NCBI RefSeq assembly: GCF_025822245.1
Contig: NZ_JACKTL010000008.1
Location: 124,001-188,000 of the forward strand
Direction: 5' to 3'
DNA length: 64,000 nucleotides
Origin: Mycolicibacterium hodleri
GTDB taxonomy: Bacteria > Actinomycetota > Actinomycetes > Mycobacteriales > Mycobacteriaceae
The notes beneath the pieces are model-generated. The model did not search any database. It saw nothing but the letters and a program-made list of their open reading frames with translations, and was not told the DNA's origin. Of this stretch, positions 1 to 10,551 are shown piece by piece. Numbering within the stretch: position 1 is the stretch's first letter; the number at the start of each line of letters is the position of its first letter. The position numbers were made by a program, and so were the translations under genes.

Positions 1-620
1 CCGACGACTACCTGCCGCGGGTCCGCGCGCTGTGCACCGAACGCAACGTCCTGATGATCGCCGACGAGATTCAGGCCGGTCTGGCCCGCACGGGTCGCAC
101 CTTCGCGTGCGACCACTGGGGCGTCGTGCCCGACGTCTACCTTCTCGGCAAGGCCCTCGGCGGCGGCGTCGTCCCGCTGTCGGCGGTCGTGGCCAACCGC
201 GACGTGCTCGGCGTGCTGCACCCCGGCGAGCACGGCTCGACGTTCGGCGGTAATCCGTTGGCCACTGCCATCGGCACCACCGTGGTGGCGATGCTCGCCC
301 GCGGCGAATATCAGTCGCGCTCGGCCGAACTCGGCCAGCGTCTGCACGCTCGGCTGCGCGGCCTCGTCGGCCACGGCGTGCTGGCCGTCCGTGGCATGGG
401 GCTGTGGGCGGGCGTCGACGTGGACCCGCGGATCGGCACCGGGAAGTCCGTCAGCTTGCGGTTGGCCGCACTCGGTGTTCTCGTAAAGGACACGCACGGT
501 TCAACCCTGAGGTTCGCCCCGCCCATCGTCATCACGGAGGAGGAGATCGACTGGGCCGTCGACCAGTTCGCCACCGTTCTGACCGACGCCCTCGCATCAC
601 CAACGGCCACCACCGCTTGA
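1..620 (+). CDS. rocD: Ornithine aminotransferase, C-terminal part (RocD)
   Basis: This is the last 206 codons of a class III PLP-dependent aminotransferase; the 5' end lies outside the window and the reading frame enters at base 3. It transfers the delta-amino group of ornithine to 2-oxoglutarate, giving glutamate semialdehyde in arginine/ornithine breakdown. The cofactor region is clear: an ADEIQAGLART segment carries the Asp that contacts the pyridine nitrogen, and GKALGGG carries the Schiff-base lysine, followed by STFGGNPLA. A RocE-type permease starts 19 bases downstream on the same strand, which is the usual rocD-rocE order of mycobacteria. The assignment to ornithine rather than another omega-amino donor rests on the motif context and this neighbour. 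Confidence 0.88.
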   Translation, partial: DDYLPRVRALCTERNVLMIADEIQAGLARTGRTFACDHWGVVPDVYLLGKALGGGVVPLSAVVANRDVLGVLHPGEHGSTFGGNPLATAIGTTVVAMLARGEYQSRSAELGQRLHARLRGLVGHGVLAVRGMGLWAGVDVDPRIGTGKSVSLRLAALGVLVKDTHGSTLRFAPPIVITEEEIDWAVDQFATVLTDALASPTATTA

Positions 621-639
621 CGCCTGCCGAGGAGGCACC

Positions 640-2145
640 ATGGCATCACCTTCACCGACGGTTAGCTTGACCGAACAGATGCTGCGGCGCCGCCCCATTG
701 CGGGTGCACCCGTCGCGCATGGTGCCTCCCAGGAACTCAAACGCACCATCGGCGTCTTCCAGCTGACCATGTTCGGCGTGGGCGCCACCGTCGGCACCGG
801 CATCTTCTTCGTCCTGTCCGAGGCGGTCCCCGAGGCGGGACCGGCCGTGCTCCTGTCGTTCGTGCTGGCCGGTGTCGCCGCCGGCCTGGCTGCCATCTGC
901 TACGCCGAAATGGCCTCGGCGGTACCGGTTTCCGGGTCGACGTACTCCTACGCCTACACGACGCTCGGTGAATTCGTCGCCATGGGCGTGGCAGCCTGTC
1001 TGCTGCTGGAGTACGGGGTGTCGACCGCCGCGGTCGCCGTCGGCTGGAGCCAATACCTGAACAAGTTGCTGCAGAACCTCTTCGGCGTCAGCCTGCCGCA
1101 CGCGATCACGGCGGCGCCGTGGGACGACGACCCCGGGATCGTCAACCTGCCCGCCATCGTCCTCGTCGTGATGTGCATGCTGCTGCTGATCCGTGGCGCC
1201 TCGGAGTCGGCCCGGGCCAACACCATCATGGTGCTCATCAAGCTCGGCGTGCTGGCGATGTTCTCCGTCATCGCGTTCACCGGCTTCACCACCGACCACT
1301 TCGCCAACTTCGCACCGATGGGCACCGCGGCCGTCGGGCTCGCGGCCGGCACCATCTTCTTCTCCTACATCGGCCTCGACGCCGTCTCGACCGCGGGCGA
1401 CGAAGTAAAGGATCCGCAGAAGACCATGCCGCGCGCCATCATCGCCGCGCTGCTGATCGTCACCGGTATCTACCTCCTGGTGACGTTCGCCGCGTTGGGC
1501 GCCCAGGACTGGACGGGCTTCGAGGGCCAGGAAGCCGGGCTCGCGCAGATCCTCGACGACGTCACCGGGCTGAGCGTCTGGAGCACCGTGCTCGCGGCAG
1601 GCGCGGTCATCTCGATCTTCTCGGTCACCCTCGTCACGATGTACGGCCAGACCCGCATCCTGTTCGCGATGGGCCGCGACGGGCTGCTGCCGTCGATGTT
1701 CGCCAAAGTCAACCCGAAGAGCATGACGCCGGTGAACAACACCATCGTCGTGGCGATCGTGGTGTCGATCCTGGCCGGTTTCGTCCCCCTGGACAAGCTC
1801 GCCGACATGGTGTCGATCGGCACCCTGACCGCGTTCATCGTGGTGTCCCTCGGCGTGATCATCCTGCGGCGCCGCGAGCCCGATCTGCCCCGCGGGTTCA
1901 AGGTCCCGCTGTACCCGGTGACGCCTGTCCTCTCGATCCTGGCGTGCGGCTACATCCTGTACAGCCTGCATTGGTACACGTGGATCGCGTTCAGCGCCTG
2001 GGTGCTGGTCGTCTGGGGGTATTACCTGCTCTGGGGTCGACACCACAGCGCGCTCAACGACGGCGGGGACGGCGCGATCGCGACGGCGGGCTCCGGGGTG
2101 GACGACGTTCAGATCGTGGCGCCGAGGGACAAGGACGGCGCATGA
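640..2145 (+). CDS. rocE: APC-family amino-acid permease (RocE-like)
   Basis: A 501-residue integral membrane protein of the amino acid-polyamine-organocation superfamily, with about twelve hydrophobic segments. The glycine-rich first helix, around residues 43-50 (GVGATVGTGIFF), is the substrate-binding GxG signature of the family. It probably imports cationic amino acids such as ornithine or arginine, supplying the aminotransferase encoded 19 bases upstream. A GAGGAGG ribosome-binding sequence sits just before the ATG. The stop codon TGA overlaps an ATG, beginning a chain of start/stop overlaps that leads into the stress-protein gene. Substrate specificity is inferred from the neighbour, not from residues. 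Confidence 0.87.
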   Translation: MASPSPTVSLTEQMLRRRPIAGAPVAHGASQELKRTIGVFQLTMFGVGATVGTGIFFVLSEAVPEAGPAVLLSFVLAGVAAGLAAICYAEMASAVPVSGSTYSYAYTTLGEFVAMGVAACLLLEYGVSTAAVAVGWSQYLNKLLQNLFGVSLPHAITAAPWDDDPGIVNLPAIVLVVMCMLLLIRGASESARANTIMVLIKLGVLAMFSVIAFTGFTTDHFANFAPMGTAAVGLAAGTIFFSYIGLDAVSTAGDEVKDPQKTMPRAIIAALLIVTGIYLLVTFAALGAQDWTGFEGQEAGLAQILDDVTGLSVWSTVLAAGAVISIFSVTLVTMYGQTRILFAMGRDGLLPSMFAKVNPKSMTPVNNTIVVAIVVSILAGFVPLDKLADMVSIGTLTAFIVVSLGVIILRRREPDLPRGFKVPLYPVTPVLSILACGYILYSLHWYTWIAFSAWVLVVWGYYLLWGRHHSALNDGGDGAIATAGSGVDDVQIVAPRDKDGA

Positions 2146-2208
2146 CTTTCCGGCGAGAAGCGAAGGCGGACCGCGCATGACTTCCCAGCGAGAAGCGAAG
2201 GCGGACCG
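2139..2208 (+). repeat. Tandem 35-bp repeat duplicating a ribosome-binding site and start codon
   Basis: Two consecutive 35-bp units (2139-2173 and 2174-2208) differ at only two bases. Each contains an ATG about 30 bases before an AAGGCGGA purine tract, and the next copy's ATG follows that tract by six bases. As a result ATGs lie at 2142, 2177 and 2212. The first two open 12-codon frames (MTFRREAKADRA and MTSQREAKADRA) whose TGA overlaps the next ATG. The third ATG starts the stress-protein gene. The whole junction is therefore rocE stop/start, mini-ORF stop/start, mini-ORF stop/start. Confidence 0.9.
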
Positions 2209-2211
2209 CGC

Positions 2212-3093
2212 ATGACCGTCGTCGTCGGCTACCTGGCCGGCAAGGCCGGGACGTCCGCGCTCAACCTCGGGGTGGAGGCGGCGCGAACCCTCAAGACGTC
2301 ACTGTCGGTCGTCACCGTGGTGCCCAAGCCGTGGACCACGCCGTCGCCGGCGCGCATCGACGCCGAGTACGCGCAGTACGCCGACAAACTGGCCGCCGAC
2401 GCGGCGACTCAGGCCAAGGAGTGCATCTCGGCGCTCGACGACACCCTCGAGGTCAGCTTCCACAAGTACGCGCACCGGTCCGCGCCCGGCGGCTTGCTGC
2501 AGGCGGTCGCGGACTTGAAGGCCGAAGCGCTGGTGCTGGGTTCGGCGTCGGACGGAAGCCTGGGGCAGGTCGTGGTCGGGTCGACGGCCGACCGCCTGCT
2601 GCACTCGTCACCGGTGCCGCTGGCCATCTGCCCGCGCGGCTATCGCGGCTCCAAGTCGCACGGGGTGACCCGGATTACCGCGGCCTATCCCGGTACCGCC
2701 GACTCGTTGCACGTCGTGCAACGCTGCGCCGCCCTCGCCGAGCAGCTTCAGATTCCGTTGCGCGTCATCACCTTTGCGGTGCGCGGCCGCACGATGTATC
2801 CGCCGGAGGTCGGGCTGGACGCCGAGACGTCGATCCTGCAGTCCTGGGCGCTGGCGTCGCGGGAGGCGTTGGCGGCGTTGAAGACCAACGGTGTGGTCGG
2901 TGACGACGTCACGCTCCAAGTGGTGACGGGCAACGGCTGGGATCAGGCGCTGGACGCGCCGGAGTGGGACGACGGCGACCTGCTCGCCATCGGCACGTCG
3001 CCGCAGGGTCCGATCGCCCGGGTGTTCCTGGGGTCGAAGGGCACGAAGATCGTGCGCCACAGCCCTGTTCCCGTTCTGGTCCTGCCGAATTAG
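2212..3093 (+). CDS. Universal stress protein with two UspA domains
   Basis: A 293-residue cytoplasmic protein made of two UspA domains (about residues 1-145 and 150-293), the common mycobacterial tandem form. Each half ends in the nucleotide-binding signature of ATP-binding Usp proteins: GSASDGSLGQVVVGST in the first and GTSPQGPIARVFLGS in the second. Each signature is followed by a hydrophobic strand with the HSPVP motif. It is probably a nucleotide-binding stress or metabolic sensor. It lies directly downstream of rocE, and its ATG overlaps the stop of the last duplicated mini-ORF, so it is likely translated from the same message. Confidence 0.88.
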   Translation: MTVVVGYLAGKAGTSALNLGVEAARTLKTSLSVVTVVPKPWTTPSPARIDAEYAQYADKLAADAATQAKECISALDDTLEVSFHKYAHRSAPGGLLQAVADLKAEALVLGSASDGSLGQVVVGSTADRLLHSSPVPLAICPRGYRGSKSHGVTRITAAYPGTADSLHVVQRCAALAEQLQIPLRVITFAVRGRTMYPPEVGLDAETSILQSWALASREALAALKTNGVVGDDVTLQVVTGNGWDQALDAPEWDDGDLLAIGTSPQGPIARVFLGSKGTKIVRHSPVPVLVLPN

Positions 3094-3123
3094 CCCCGGT
3101 CGCCGATCGGGAACGTCGTCAGC

Positions 3124-4044
<921 letters not shown>

Positions 4045-4065
4045 TCAGAGTTCGGCGATGATCTG

Positions 4066-4902
4066 CTACCGCTTGGTGGTGTACTCCGATTCGGAGATGG
4101 TGCCCATGGCACGCAGGGTCTCCAGTTCCTGCAGGCGCTGCGCGGTCGACGGCGGGGGCGGCGCCGGTGGCACGTAGGGCGCGGCCGGGTCGACCGGTGG
4201 AGTGGCCATGTGCGCCGCGGGGGGAACCCGTTGCGCGGCGGCCCGCCTGACCACGTTCATCACCTGCTGGCGGACCACCGGGTTCGAGCGAATGTCGATG
4301 GTGCCGTTCATCGGCACCCCGTTGGACTTGAGGATCTGCATGATCTCCATCAGCGGTCCTGCCTGACCGGACAGGTCGTAGGTGCGGTCCCCGTCCTCGG
4401 CGAGCGTGAACTCGGCGGGCATCATGCCACCCACCAAAGCGCTTCGGTTCCAGTCGATCTGGTACTCGTTGGTGGCGGGGTCGACGAGCACCACCAACTT
4501 TCGGCCGGTGATGAGAGGGAGTCGCGTCACCGAGGCGATGACCTTGTCCTTGACGTCGAAGGGGCGCAACCCCGGTCCCTCGACGTGTAGCCCGATCGTC
4601 ACCAGCGGTTGGTCGTTGATCCGGGTGCCGGTCTCCCCGATGGCCGTGACCTGGGCGAGCGCCAATACCCCGTTGGCTTCCAGCATTTGGGTCTTCGCTG
4701 CTGACCGGGCACCATAACTGGCCAGCGCGATGGCGACCAGCACGTCGACCGCGGTGATCAGCAGACCGGTCCAGAACATCCACCGCATGGAATCGGCGAA
4801 CATGCCCCGGCCGATCGTGAAGTACACCCCGAGGAAGATCGGGCCGACGATCCCGCCGCACAGCAGCACCAAGAGCTGCGCCTTCACGTATCGCCCCACC
4901 AT
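4066..4902 (-). CDS. Two-TM membrane protein with truncated C-terminal SHOCT motif (Rv0686-like)
   Basis: About 278 residues with two N-terminal membrane segments (roughly residues 8-28 and 40-63), a soluble middle domain, a proline-rich linker and a C-terminal SHOCT motif (LQELETLRAMGTISESEYTTKR). It corresponds in position to the membrane protein Rv0686 beside tuf. SHOCT motifs normally continue a few residues further. Here the frame stops at TAG, but the next codons read Q-I-I-A-E-L followed by TGA, which is the expected SHOCT ending. A single C-to-T change of a CAG codon would explain this. The ATG start is preceded by GACGAGGGG; a GTG six bases upstream is too close to that site. Function is unknown. 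Confidence 0.8.
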   Translation of the reverse strand: MVGRYVKAQLLVLLCGGIVGPIFLGVYFTIGRGMFADSMRWMFWTGLLITAVDVLVAIALASYGARSAAKTQMLEANGVLALAQVTAIGETGTRINDQPLVTIGLHVEGPGLRPFDVKDKVIASVTRLPLITGRKLVVLVDPATNEYQIDWNRSALVGGMMPAEFTLAEDGDRTYDLSGQAGPLMEIMQILKSNGVPMNGTIDIRSNPVVRQQVMNVVRRAAAQRVPPAAHMATPPVDPAAPYVPPAPPPPSTAQRLQELETLRAMGTISESEYTTKR

Positions 4903-4943
4903 CGCCACCCCTCGTCTCGGCTGGGCCGTTTCGTGGGGTCAGA

Positions 4944-5720
4944 CTAGCTCGCGGAGGGCAGTTCCGGAATCTCGACGATGAGGAAGGAGAAGTTGTCGTG
5001 GGCGCCGTTGCGACGGGTGGTTTCGATGATGGTGGCGGCCAACTCGTCGAGGTCGGGCTCCTTGACGGCCTCCCGCAGCTCCTCGGGTGACATCACCCCG
5101 CTGACCCCGTCCGAACACAGCAGATACGTCCCCGCCTCGAGCGGACGCACCTCAAGGTGTGGCTGCACCGGCGGGATCTGGCCGAGCGACTGGGTGATGA
5201 TGTTCGTCGGCCGCCCGTTCGTGTCGAACACCGAGTCGTCGATCGAGATTTGAGACAGCACACCGTCGGTGATCGAGAAGACCGGGCTGTCACCGACGTT
5301 GAAGATGACGACGCCCTCGTCGAGCAGGCACAGGCCGGCAACCGTCGTCCCCAGTCCCTGCAGGTCGGCGTCCACTCCGACCGCACGCACCTGCTCGCTG
5401 GTCTCGACGAGGGTGTCGGCGATGTCGGCCGAGGTGCGCCAGTCCACCGACCGCTCGGAGATGACCGTCAAGGCCACCCGGCTGGCCAGATCGCCTCCCG
5501 CATGGCCGCCCATGCCGTCGGCAACGGCACACGTGAACGGTGCGGTGGGTGCGAAATCCATTGTGACGAGCGATCCTTCGCGCGTCTGGCTGAGCCATCC
5601 GGCGACCAGGATGGCATCTTCGTTGCGTTTGCGCACCAGACCGAGATCGGTGAACGCACGCACGTTGATCACGGACAACCCGCACCACCCTTTGTCGATT
5701 GACCAGCTCAGTCCGCTCAT
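4944..5720 (-). CDS. PP2C-family serine/threonine protein phosphatase
   Basis: A roughly 258-residue soluble phosphatase of the metal-dependent PPM/PP2C family. Diagnostic motifs in order are GLVRKRNEDA (N-terminal metal/substrate region), VADGMGGHAGGDLAS (metal-binding Asp and GGH), GLGTTVAGL, NVGDSP, LLCSDGVSG and DNFSFLIV (C-terminal metal-binding Asp-Asn). It removes phosphate from Ser/Thr proteins and probably opposes one or more Pkn kinases. Three starts are possible: the ATG used here, and TTG/GTG codons 15-17 codons further in, nearer the conserved domain, with a weak GCGGG ribosome site. There is no transmembrane segment, unlike PstP. The gene follows tuf on the same strand, separated by a terminator and a triple repeat. 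Confidence 0.87.
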   Translation of the reverse strand: MSGLSWSIDKGWCGLSVINVRAFTDLGLVRKRNEDAILVAGWLSQTREGSLVTMDFAPTAPFTCAVADGMGGHAGGDLASRVALTVISERSVDWRTSADIADTLVETSEQVRAVGVDADLQGLGTTVAGLCLLDEGVVIFNVGDSPVFSITDGVLSQISIDDSVFDTNGRPTNIITQSLGQIPPVQPHLEVRPLEAGTYLLCSDGVSGVMSPEELREAVKEPDLDELAATIIETTRRNGAHDNFSFLIVEIPELPSAS

Positions 5721-5761
5721 CGTGCCAGACCACGGGGAAATCGCAGCACATGCCACGACCT

Positions 5762-5849
5762 CTGGGGCGAGCGAAGCGACGGGGACGGGCTTCTGGGGCG
5801 AGCGAAGCGACGGGGACGGGCTTCTGGGGCGAGCGGAGCGACGGGGACG
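5762..5849. repeat. Three tandem 31-bp repeats upstream of the PP2C gene
   Basis: Units at 5762-5792, 5793-5823 and 5824-5849 (last copy incomplete) share a core of CTGGGGCGAGCGAAGCGACG followed by GGGACGGGCTT. The first two copies are identical; the third has one A-to-G change. The array lies between the tuf terminator and the phosphatase start, so it occupies the probable promoter or leader of the phosphatase gene. The GCGAG-AAGCGA core resembles the GCGAGAAGCGAAGG stretch in the rocE/usp duplication. Confidence 0.92.
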
Positions 5850-5872
5850 AACATGCGCAGGGTGCGAACACG

Positions 5873-5908
5873 AAAGCGGCGCCCACCCTTTCGGATGAGC
5901 GCCGCTTT
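5873..5908 (-). terminator. Intrinsic-type terminator after tuf
   Basis: Perfect 10-bp arms AAAGCGGCGC and GCGCCGCTTT enclose a 16-base loop, 15 bases beyond the tuf stop codon. The trailing U tract is short, as is common for mycobacterial terminators. It ends the rpsL-rpsG-fusA-tuf transcript. Confidence 0.8.
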
Positions 5909-5923
5909 GCGACTAGATTCAGA

Positions 5924-7114
5924 TCACTTGATGATCTTGGTAACGCGTCCTGCGCCGACGGTCTTGCCGCCCTCGCGGATCGCGAACCGCAGACCCTCGT
6001 CCATCGCGACCGGCTGGATCAGCTTGACGGCGATGTCGACGTTGTCGCCGGGCATGACGATGTCGGTGCCCTCGGGGAGGGTGACGACGCCCGTCACGTC
6101 CGTGGTGCGGAAGTAGAACTGCGGACGGTAGTTCGACAGGAACGGCTTGTGACGGCCGCCTTCTTCCTTGGACAGGATGTAGACGCTGCCCTCGAACTCG
6201 GTGTGCGGCGTGGTGGTGCCGGGCTTGACCACGACCTGGCCACGCTCGACGTCCTCACGCTTGACGCCACGGACCAGCAGGCCGACGTTGTCGCCCGCCA
6301 TGCCCTGATCCAGCAGCTTGCGGAACATCTCGACACCGGTGACGGTGGTCTTGGTGACCGTCGGACGGATGCCGACGATCTCGACCTCTTCGTTGACGTT
6401 GATCACGCCACGCTCGACACGACCGGTGACGACGGTGCCACGACCGGTGATCGTGAAGACGTCCTCGACGGGCATGAGGAAGGGCTTGTCGGTCTCACGG
6501 ACCGGGTCCGGGATCGACTCGTCGACGGCGTCCATGAGGTCCTCGACGGACTTGACCCACTTCTCGTCGCCTTCGAGCGCCTTGAGAGCCGAGACCTGGA
6601 TGACCGGGGCTTCCTCGTCGAAGTCCTGGGCGGCCAGCAGTTCGCGGACCTCCATTTCGACGAGCTCGAGGAGCTCCTCGTCTTCGACCATGTCGGCCTT
6701 GTTCAGCGCGACCAGGATGTAGGGCACGCCGACCTGACGGGCGAGCAGCACGTGCTCCTTCGTCTGGGGCATGGGGCCGTCGGTCGCGGCGACCACGAGG
6801 ATCGCACCGTCCATCTGGGCGGCACCGGTGATCATGTTCTTGATGTAGTCAGCGTGACCGGGGGCGTCGACGTGTGCGTAGTGACGCTTCTCGGTCTGGT
6901 ACTCAACATGCGAGATGTTGATGGTGATGCCGCGCTCGCGCTCTTCGGGTGCATTGTCGATCTGATCGAATGCGCGCGATTCGTTCAACGCCGGGTACTT
7001 GTCGTGCAGAACCTTGGTGATTGCTGCAGTCAACGTGGTCTTGCCGTGGTCAACGTGACCGATGGTCCCGATGTTGACGTGCGGCTTGGTCCGCTCGAAC
7101 TTCGCCTTCGCCAC
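5924..7114 (-). CDS. tuf: Translation elongation factor Tu
   Basis: A 396-residue GTPase that delivers aminoacyl-tRNA to the ribosomal A site. The P-loop GHVDHGKTT, the switch region with RGITI, the DAPGHADY motif, NKAD and SALKALEG are all present, followed by the two beta-barrel domains. Length equals that of other actinobacterial EF-Tu proteins. The start is GTG, preceded by a strong AGGAGGA. It is the last gene of the str operon, 81 bases after fusA, and is followed by a terminator hairpin. Confidence 0.98.
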   Translation of the reverse strand: MAKAKFERTKPHVNIGTIGHVDHGKTTLTAAITKVLHDKYPALNESRAFDQIDNAPEERERGITINISHVEYQTEKRHYAHVDAPGHADYIKNMITGAAQMDGAILVVAATDGPMPQTKEHVLLARQVGVPYILVALNKADMVEDEELLELVEMEVRELLAAQDFDEEAPVIQVSALKALEGDEKWVKSVEDLMDAVDESIPDPVRETDKPFLMPVEDVFTITGRGTVVTGRVERGVINVNEEVEIVGIRPTVTKTTVTGVEMFRKLLDQGMAGDNVGLLVRGVKREDVERGQVVVKPGTTTPHTEFEGSVYILSKEEGGRHKPFLSNYRPQFYFRTTDVTGVVTLPEGTDIVMPGDNVDIAVKLIQPVAMDEGLRFAIREGGKTVGAGRVTKIIK

Positions 7115-7195
7115 TTCTGTGTCCTCCTGGACTTCGATGATGCTTGGTAAATGGTGTAGCTGTTTTCAGTTGTGTGGTCGCCGCGAGGCTACCGG

Positions 7196-9298
7196 TTACT
7201 GACCGGTCGCCTTCGCGATGATCTCCTTCGACACGTTCGCCGGAACTTCGGCGTACGAGTCGAACACCATGGAGTAGTTCGCCCGGCCCTGGGTCTTCGA
7301 CCGAAGGTCTCCGACGTAACCGAACATCTCCGACAGTGGCACAGTAGCCCGCACGACGCGGGCCCCACTGCGCTCCTCCATGGCTTGAATCTGACCACGG
7401 CGGGAGTTGAGGTCGCCGATCACTTCACCCATGTAGTCCTCGGGCGTGGTGACCTCGACGGCCATGACGGGCTCGAGAATGGTCGGCTGTGCTTGCGCCG
7501 CAGCCTTCTTCAGCACCTGGGAGCCGGCGATCTTGAACGCCATCTCGGAGGAGTCGACGTCGTGGTATGCGCCGTCGAGCAGGATCAGCTTGACGTTCAC
7601 CAGCGGGTAGCCCGCCAGCACGCCGTACTGCATGGCGTCCTGCGCACCGGCGTCGACCGACGGAATGTACTCGCGCGGGATGCGACCGCCGCTGACCTTG
7701 TTCTCGAACTCGTAGGTCGCGCCGTCTTCACCGGTGAAGGGCTCGATGCTGACGAGCACCTTGGCGAACTGGCCGGAGCCACCCGTCTGCTTCTTGTGGG
7801 TGAACTCGACCTTTTCGACCTTGCGCTTGATGGTCTCCTTGTAGGCGACCTGCGGCTTGCCGACGTTGGCCTCGACCTTGAACTCGCGACGCATGCGGTC
7901 GACCAGGATGTCGAGGTGAAGCTCGCCCATGCCGCCGATGACGGTCTGGCCGGTCTCGTTGTCCTGGTGGACCTTGAACGTCGGGTCTTCCTCGGCCAGC
8001 TTCTGAATGGCCAGGGACAGCTTTTCCTGGTCACTCTTCGTCTTGGGCTCGATGGCCACCTCGATCACGGGATCGGGGAAGGTCATCGACTCGAGCACGA
8101 CCTGCTGCTGCGGGTCGCTCAGGGTGTCACCGGTGGTGGTGTCCTTGAGTCCGATGACCGCGTAGATGTGGCCGGCGGCGGCCGTCTCGACTGGGTTCTC
8201 CTTGTTGGAGTGCATCTGGAACAGCTTGCCCAGACGCTCCTTCTTGCCCTTGGTCGCGTTGATGACCTGGGCGCCGGAGTCGACCTTGCCGGAGTACACC
8301 CGGACGTAGGTGAGCTTGCCGAAGAACGGGTGGGTCGCAACCTTGAACGCCAGCGCCGAGAACGGCTCCGAGGTGGACGGCTTGCGGGTGACCAGTTCGT
8401 CTTCCTTGCCCGGCACGTGGCCGGTCACGGACTCGACGTCCAGGGGCGAGGGCAGGTAGTCGATGACGGCGTCGAGCATGGGCTGAACGCCCTTGTTCTT
8501 GAACGCACTGCCGCACAACACCGGGTAGATCTCGGAGTTGACGACCATCTTGCGGATCGCGCCCTTGATCTCGTCGATCGTGAGCTCTTCGCCACCGAAG
8601 TACTTCTCGAGCAGAGCCTCGTCGGTCTCGGCGACCGTCTCGAGCAGCTTGGTGCGGTACTCGTCGGCCTTCTCGGCGTATTCGGCCGGGATGTCGATGG
8701 TCTCGTAGGTCTCGCCGAGCTTGGTCTCGCCACGCCAGACCTTGGCCTTCATCTCGACCAGGTCGACGATGCCCTCGAAGCCACCCTCGGAACCGATGGG
8801 CAGCTGGATCGGCAGCGCGCGGGCGCCGAGGCGCTCCTCGATGGTGCGCACGGTGAAGTAGAAGTCCGCACCGATCTTGTCCATCTTGTTGACGAAGCAG
8901 ATGCGCGGCACGTCGTACTTGTCGGCCTGACGCCAGACCTGCTCGGACTGCGGCTCAACGCCTTCCTTGCCGTCGAAGACGGCTACGGCGCCATCGAGAA
9001 CCCGCAGGCTGCGCTCCACCTCGACGGTGAAGTCGACGTGCCCGGGGGTGTCGATGATGTTGATCTGGTTGCCGTCCCAGAAACAGGTGGTAGCGGCCGA
9101 GGTAATGGTGATACCCCGCTCCTGCTCCTGCTCCATCCAGTCCATCGTGGCGGCACCGTCGTGCACCTCACCGATCTTGTAGCTGATACCGGTGTAGTAG
9201 AGGATGCGCTCGGTCGTCGTCGTCTTACCGGCATCGATGTGCGCCATGATGCCGATATTGCGGACCTTGGTGAGGTCGGTGAGCACGTCCTGTGCCAC
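7196..9298 (-). CDS. fusA: Translation elongation factor G
   Basis: A 700-residue ribosomal translocase. Visible motifs are the P-loop [28 protein letters not shown] and NKMDK in the G domain, followed by domains II-V ([10 protein letters not shown] in domain [19 protein letters not shown] in domain IV). It drives GTP-dependent movement of tRNA and mRNA and, with RRF, ribosome recycling. The start is GTG. It sits between rpsG and tuf as in other mycobacteria. Length is normal and no motif is missing. Confidence 0.98.
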   Translation of the reverse strand: MAQDVLTDLTKVRNIGIMAHIDAGKTTTTERILYYTGISYKIGEVHDGAATMDWMEQEQERGITITSAATTCFWDGNQINIIDTPGHVDFTVEVERSLRVLDGAVAVFDGKEGVEPQSEQVWRQADKYDVPRICFVNKMDKIGADFYFTVRTIEERLGARALPIQLPIGSEGGFEGIVDLVEMKAKVWRGETKLGETYETIDIPAEYAEKADEYRTKLLETVAETDEALLEKYFGGEELTIDEIKGAIRKMVVNSEIYPVLCGSAFKNKGVQPMLDAVIDYLPSPLDVESVTGHVPGKEDELVTRKPSTSEPFSALAFKVATHPFFGKLTYVRVYSGKVDSGAQVINATKGKKERLGKLFQMHSNKENPVETAAAGHIYAVIGLKDTTTGDTLSDPQQQVVLESMTFPDPVIEVAIEPKTKSDQEKLSLAIQKLAEEDPTFKVHQDNETGQTVIGGMGELHLDILVDRMRREFKVEANVGKPQVAYKETIKRKVEKVEFTHKKQTGGSGQFAKVLVSIEPFTGEDGATYEFENKVSGGRIPREYIPSVDAGAQDAMQYGVLAGYPLVNVKLILLDGAYHDVDSSEMAFKIAGSQVLKKAAAQAQPTILEPVMAVEVTTPEDYMGEVIGDLNSRRGQIQAMEERSGARVVRATVPLSEMFGYVGDLRSKTQGRANYSMVFDSYAEVPANVSKEIIAKATGQ

Positions 9299-9376
9299 GG
9301 CGTCTTCCCACTCTTTCTTGCTTGTTGGTTGTTGACGAACGGCCGGCGGGCCGAATCGATCAGCCGCCGGCGGCGA

Positions 9377-9847
9377 TCACCAGCGGTAGTGCGCGAATGC
9401 CCGGTTTGCTTCGGCCATCTTGTGAGTGTCCTCGCGTCGCTTGACGGCGGCACCCAGGCCATTGCTCGCGTCGAGCAGTTCGTTGGCCAGACGTTCGACC
9501 ATGGTCTTCTCGCGGCGTTGCTTGGAGAAACCCACCAGCCAACGCAGGGCCAGCGTGGTGGACCGCTCGGGGCGGACCTCGACGGGCACCTGGTAGGTGG
9601 CGCCACCGACGCGACGGCTGCGAACCTCGAGGGCGGGCTTCACGTTGTCGAGAGCACGCTTGAGCGTGACGACCGGATCGGTGCCGGTCTTGTCACGAGC
9701 CTGTTCGAGCGCTCCATAAACAATGCGTTCTGCGAGGGATTTCTTCCCGTCCAGCAGAACCTTGTTGACGAGCTGGGTGACCAGCTGCGAACCGTAGACC
9801 GGGTCGTTGACCAGCGGCCGCTTGGGTGCGGGCCCCTTACGCGGCAT
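9377..9847 (-). CDS. rpsG: 30S ribosomal protein S7
   Basis: A 156-residue protein that nucleates assembly of the 30S head and contacts the decoding centre. The N-terminal [11 protein letters not shown] and the [11 protein letters not shown] and [15 protein letters not shown] segments are typical. Its ATG shares one base with the TAA stop of rpsL (TAATG), so the two are translationally coupled. Length matches mycobacterial S7. Confidence 0.98.
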   Translation of the reverse strand: MPRKGPAPKRPLVNDPVYGSQLVTQLVNKVLLDGKKSLAERIVYGALEQARDKTGTDPVVTLKRALDNVKPALEVRSRRVGGATYQVPVEVRPERSTTLALRWLVGFSKQRREKTMVERLANELLDASNGLGAAVKRREDTHKMAEANRAFAHYRW

Positions 9848-10221
9848 TAGCTCTTCTCCTTCTTGGCGCCGTAGCGGCTCCGTGCCTGCTTGCGGCTCTT
9901 GACGCCCTGGGTGTCGAGCGAACCGCGGATGATCTTGTAGCGCACACCGGGAAGGTCCTTCACACGGCCTCCACGAACCAGCACCATCGAGTGCTCCTGA
10001 AGGTTGTGGCCCTCGCCCGGGATGTAGGCGGTGACCTCAACCCCGGTGGTCAGCTTGACGCGCGCGACCTTTCGAAGTGCCGAGTTCGGCTTCTTCGGAG
10101 TGGTCGTGTAGACGCGGGTGCACACGCCGCGGCGCTGCGGGCTGCCCTTGAGGGCCGCGGTCTTGACCTTGGCAATCTTGTCCCGGCGACCCTTGCGGAC
10201 CAGCTGGTTGATGGTTGGCAT
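9847..10221 (-). CDS. rpsL: 30S ribosomal protein S12
   Basis: A 124-residue decoding-centre protein and the first gene of the str operon. Lys43 (in TPKKPNS) and Lys88 (in GGRVKDLPG), the main sites of streptomycin-resistance mutations, are both the sensitive wild-type residue. AGGAAG precedes the ATG by eight bases. About 330 bases without a gene lie upstream and must carry the operon promoter. Confidence 0.98.
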   Translation of the reverse strand: MPTINQLVRKGRRDKIAKVKTAALKGSPQRRGVCTRVYTTTPKKPNSALRKVARVKLTTGVEVTAYIPGEGHNLQEHSMVLVRGGRVKDLPGVRYKIIRGSLDTQGVKSRKQARSRYGAKKEKS

Positions 10222-10551
10222 GTACCGGCTTCCTGTGTTGCTTCGAAACTGCTCTGCTGTTCAAACGGTCGGTCTCAAGTCTGTGTACTGCGGTTACGCC
10301 CTGCCGTACTACCCCGCGGCCGGGTGTGTCGCACGCGCTCGCGCACCGAATCTCGTCGATGCGTCGTGGACATGCGAATTGGCCCGGCGTGCAGGCTTGC
10401 TCGAGGGCATCACAGCCCCAAGCGCCCTATCGGCCAGGCACGATCGACCACGATACCTGTCCGCGGGGGCTCGGGTCAAAGCGCGCCGACCCCACCCCCA
10501 ACCGGGGCGCGTCAACGGGTCAGCGGGGCCCTCTGCTCTTCGCGCAAGCGC
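10222..10551 (-). other. Gene-free region upstream of rpsL
   Basis: A 330-base region between the TetR gene and rpsL with no credible reading frame. Position implies it holds the str operon promoter and untranslated leader. I see no -35/-10 pair I would defend and no strong hairpin close to rpsL. Confidence 0.6.
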
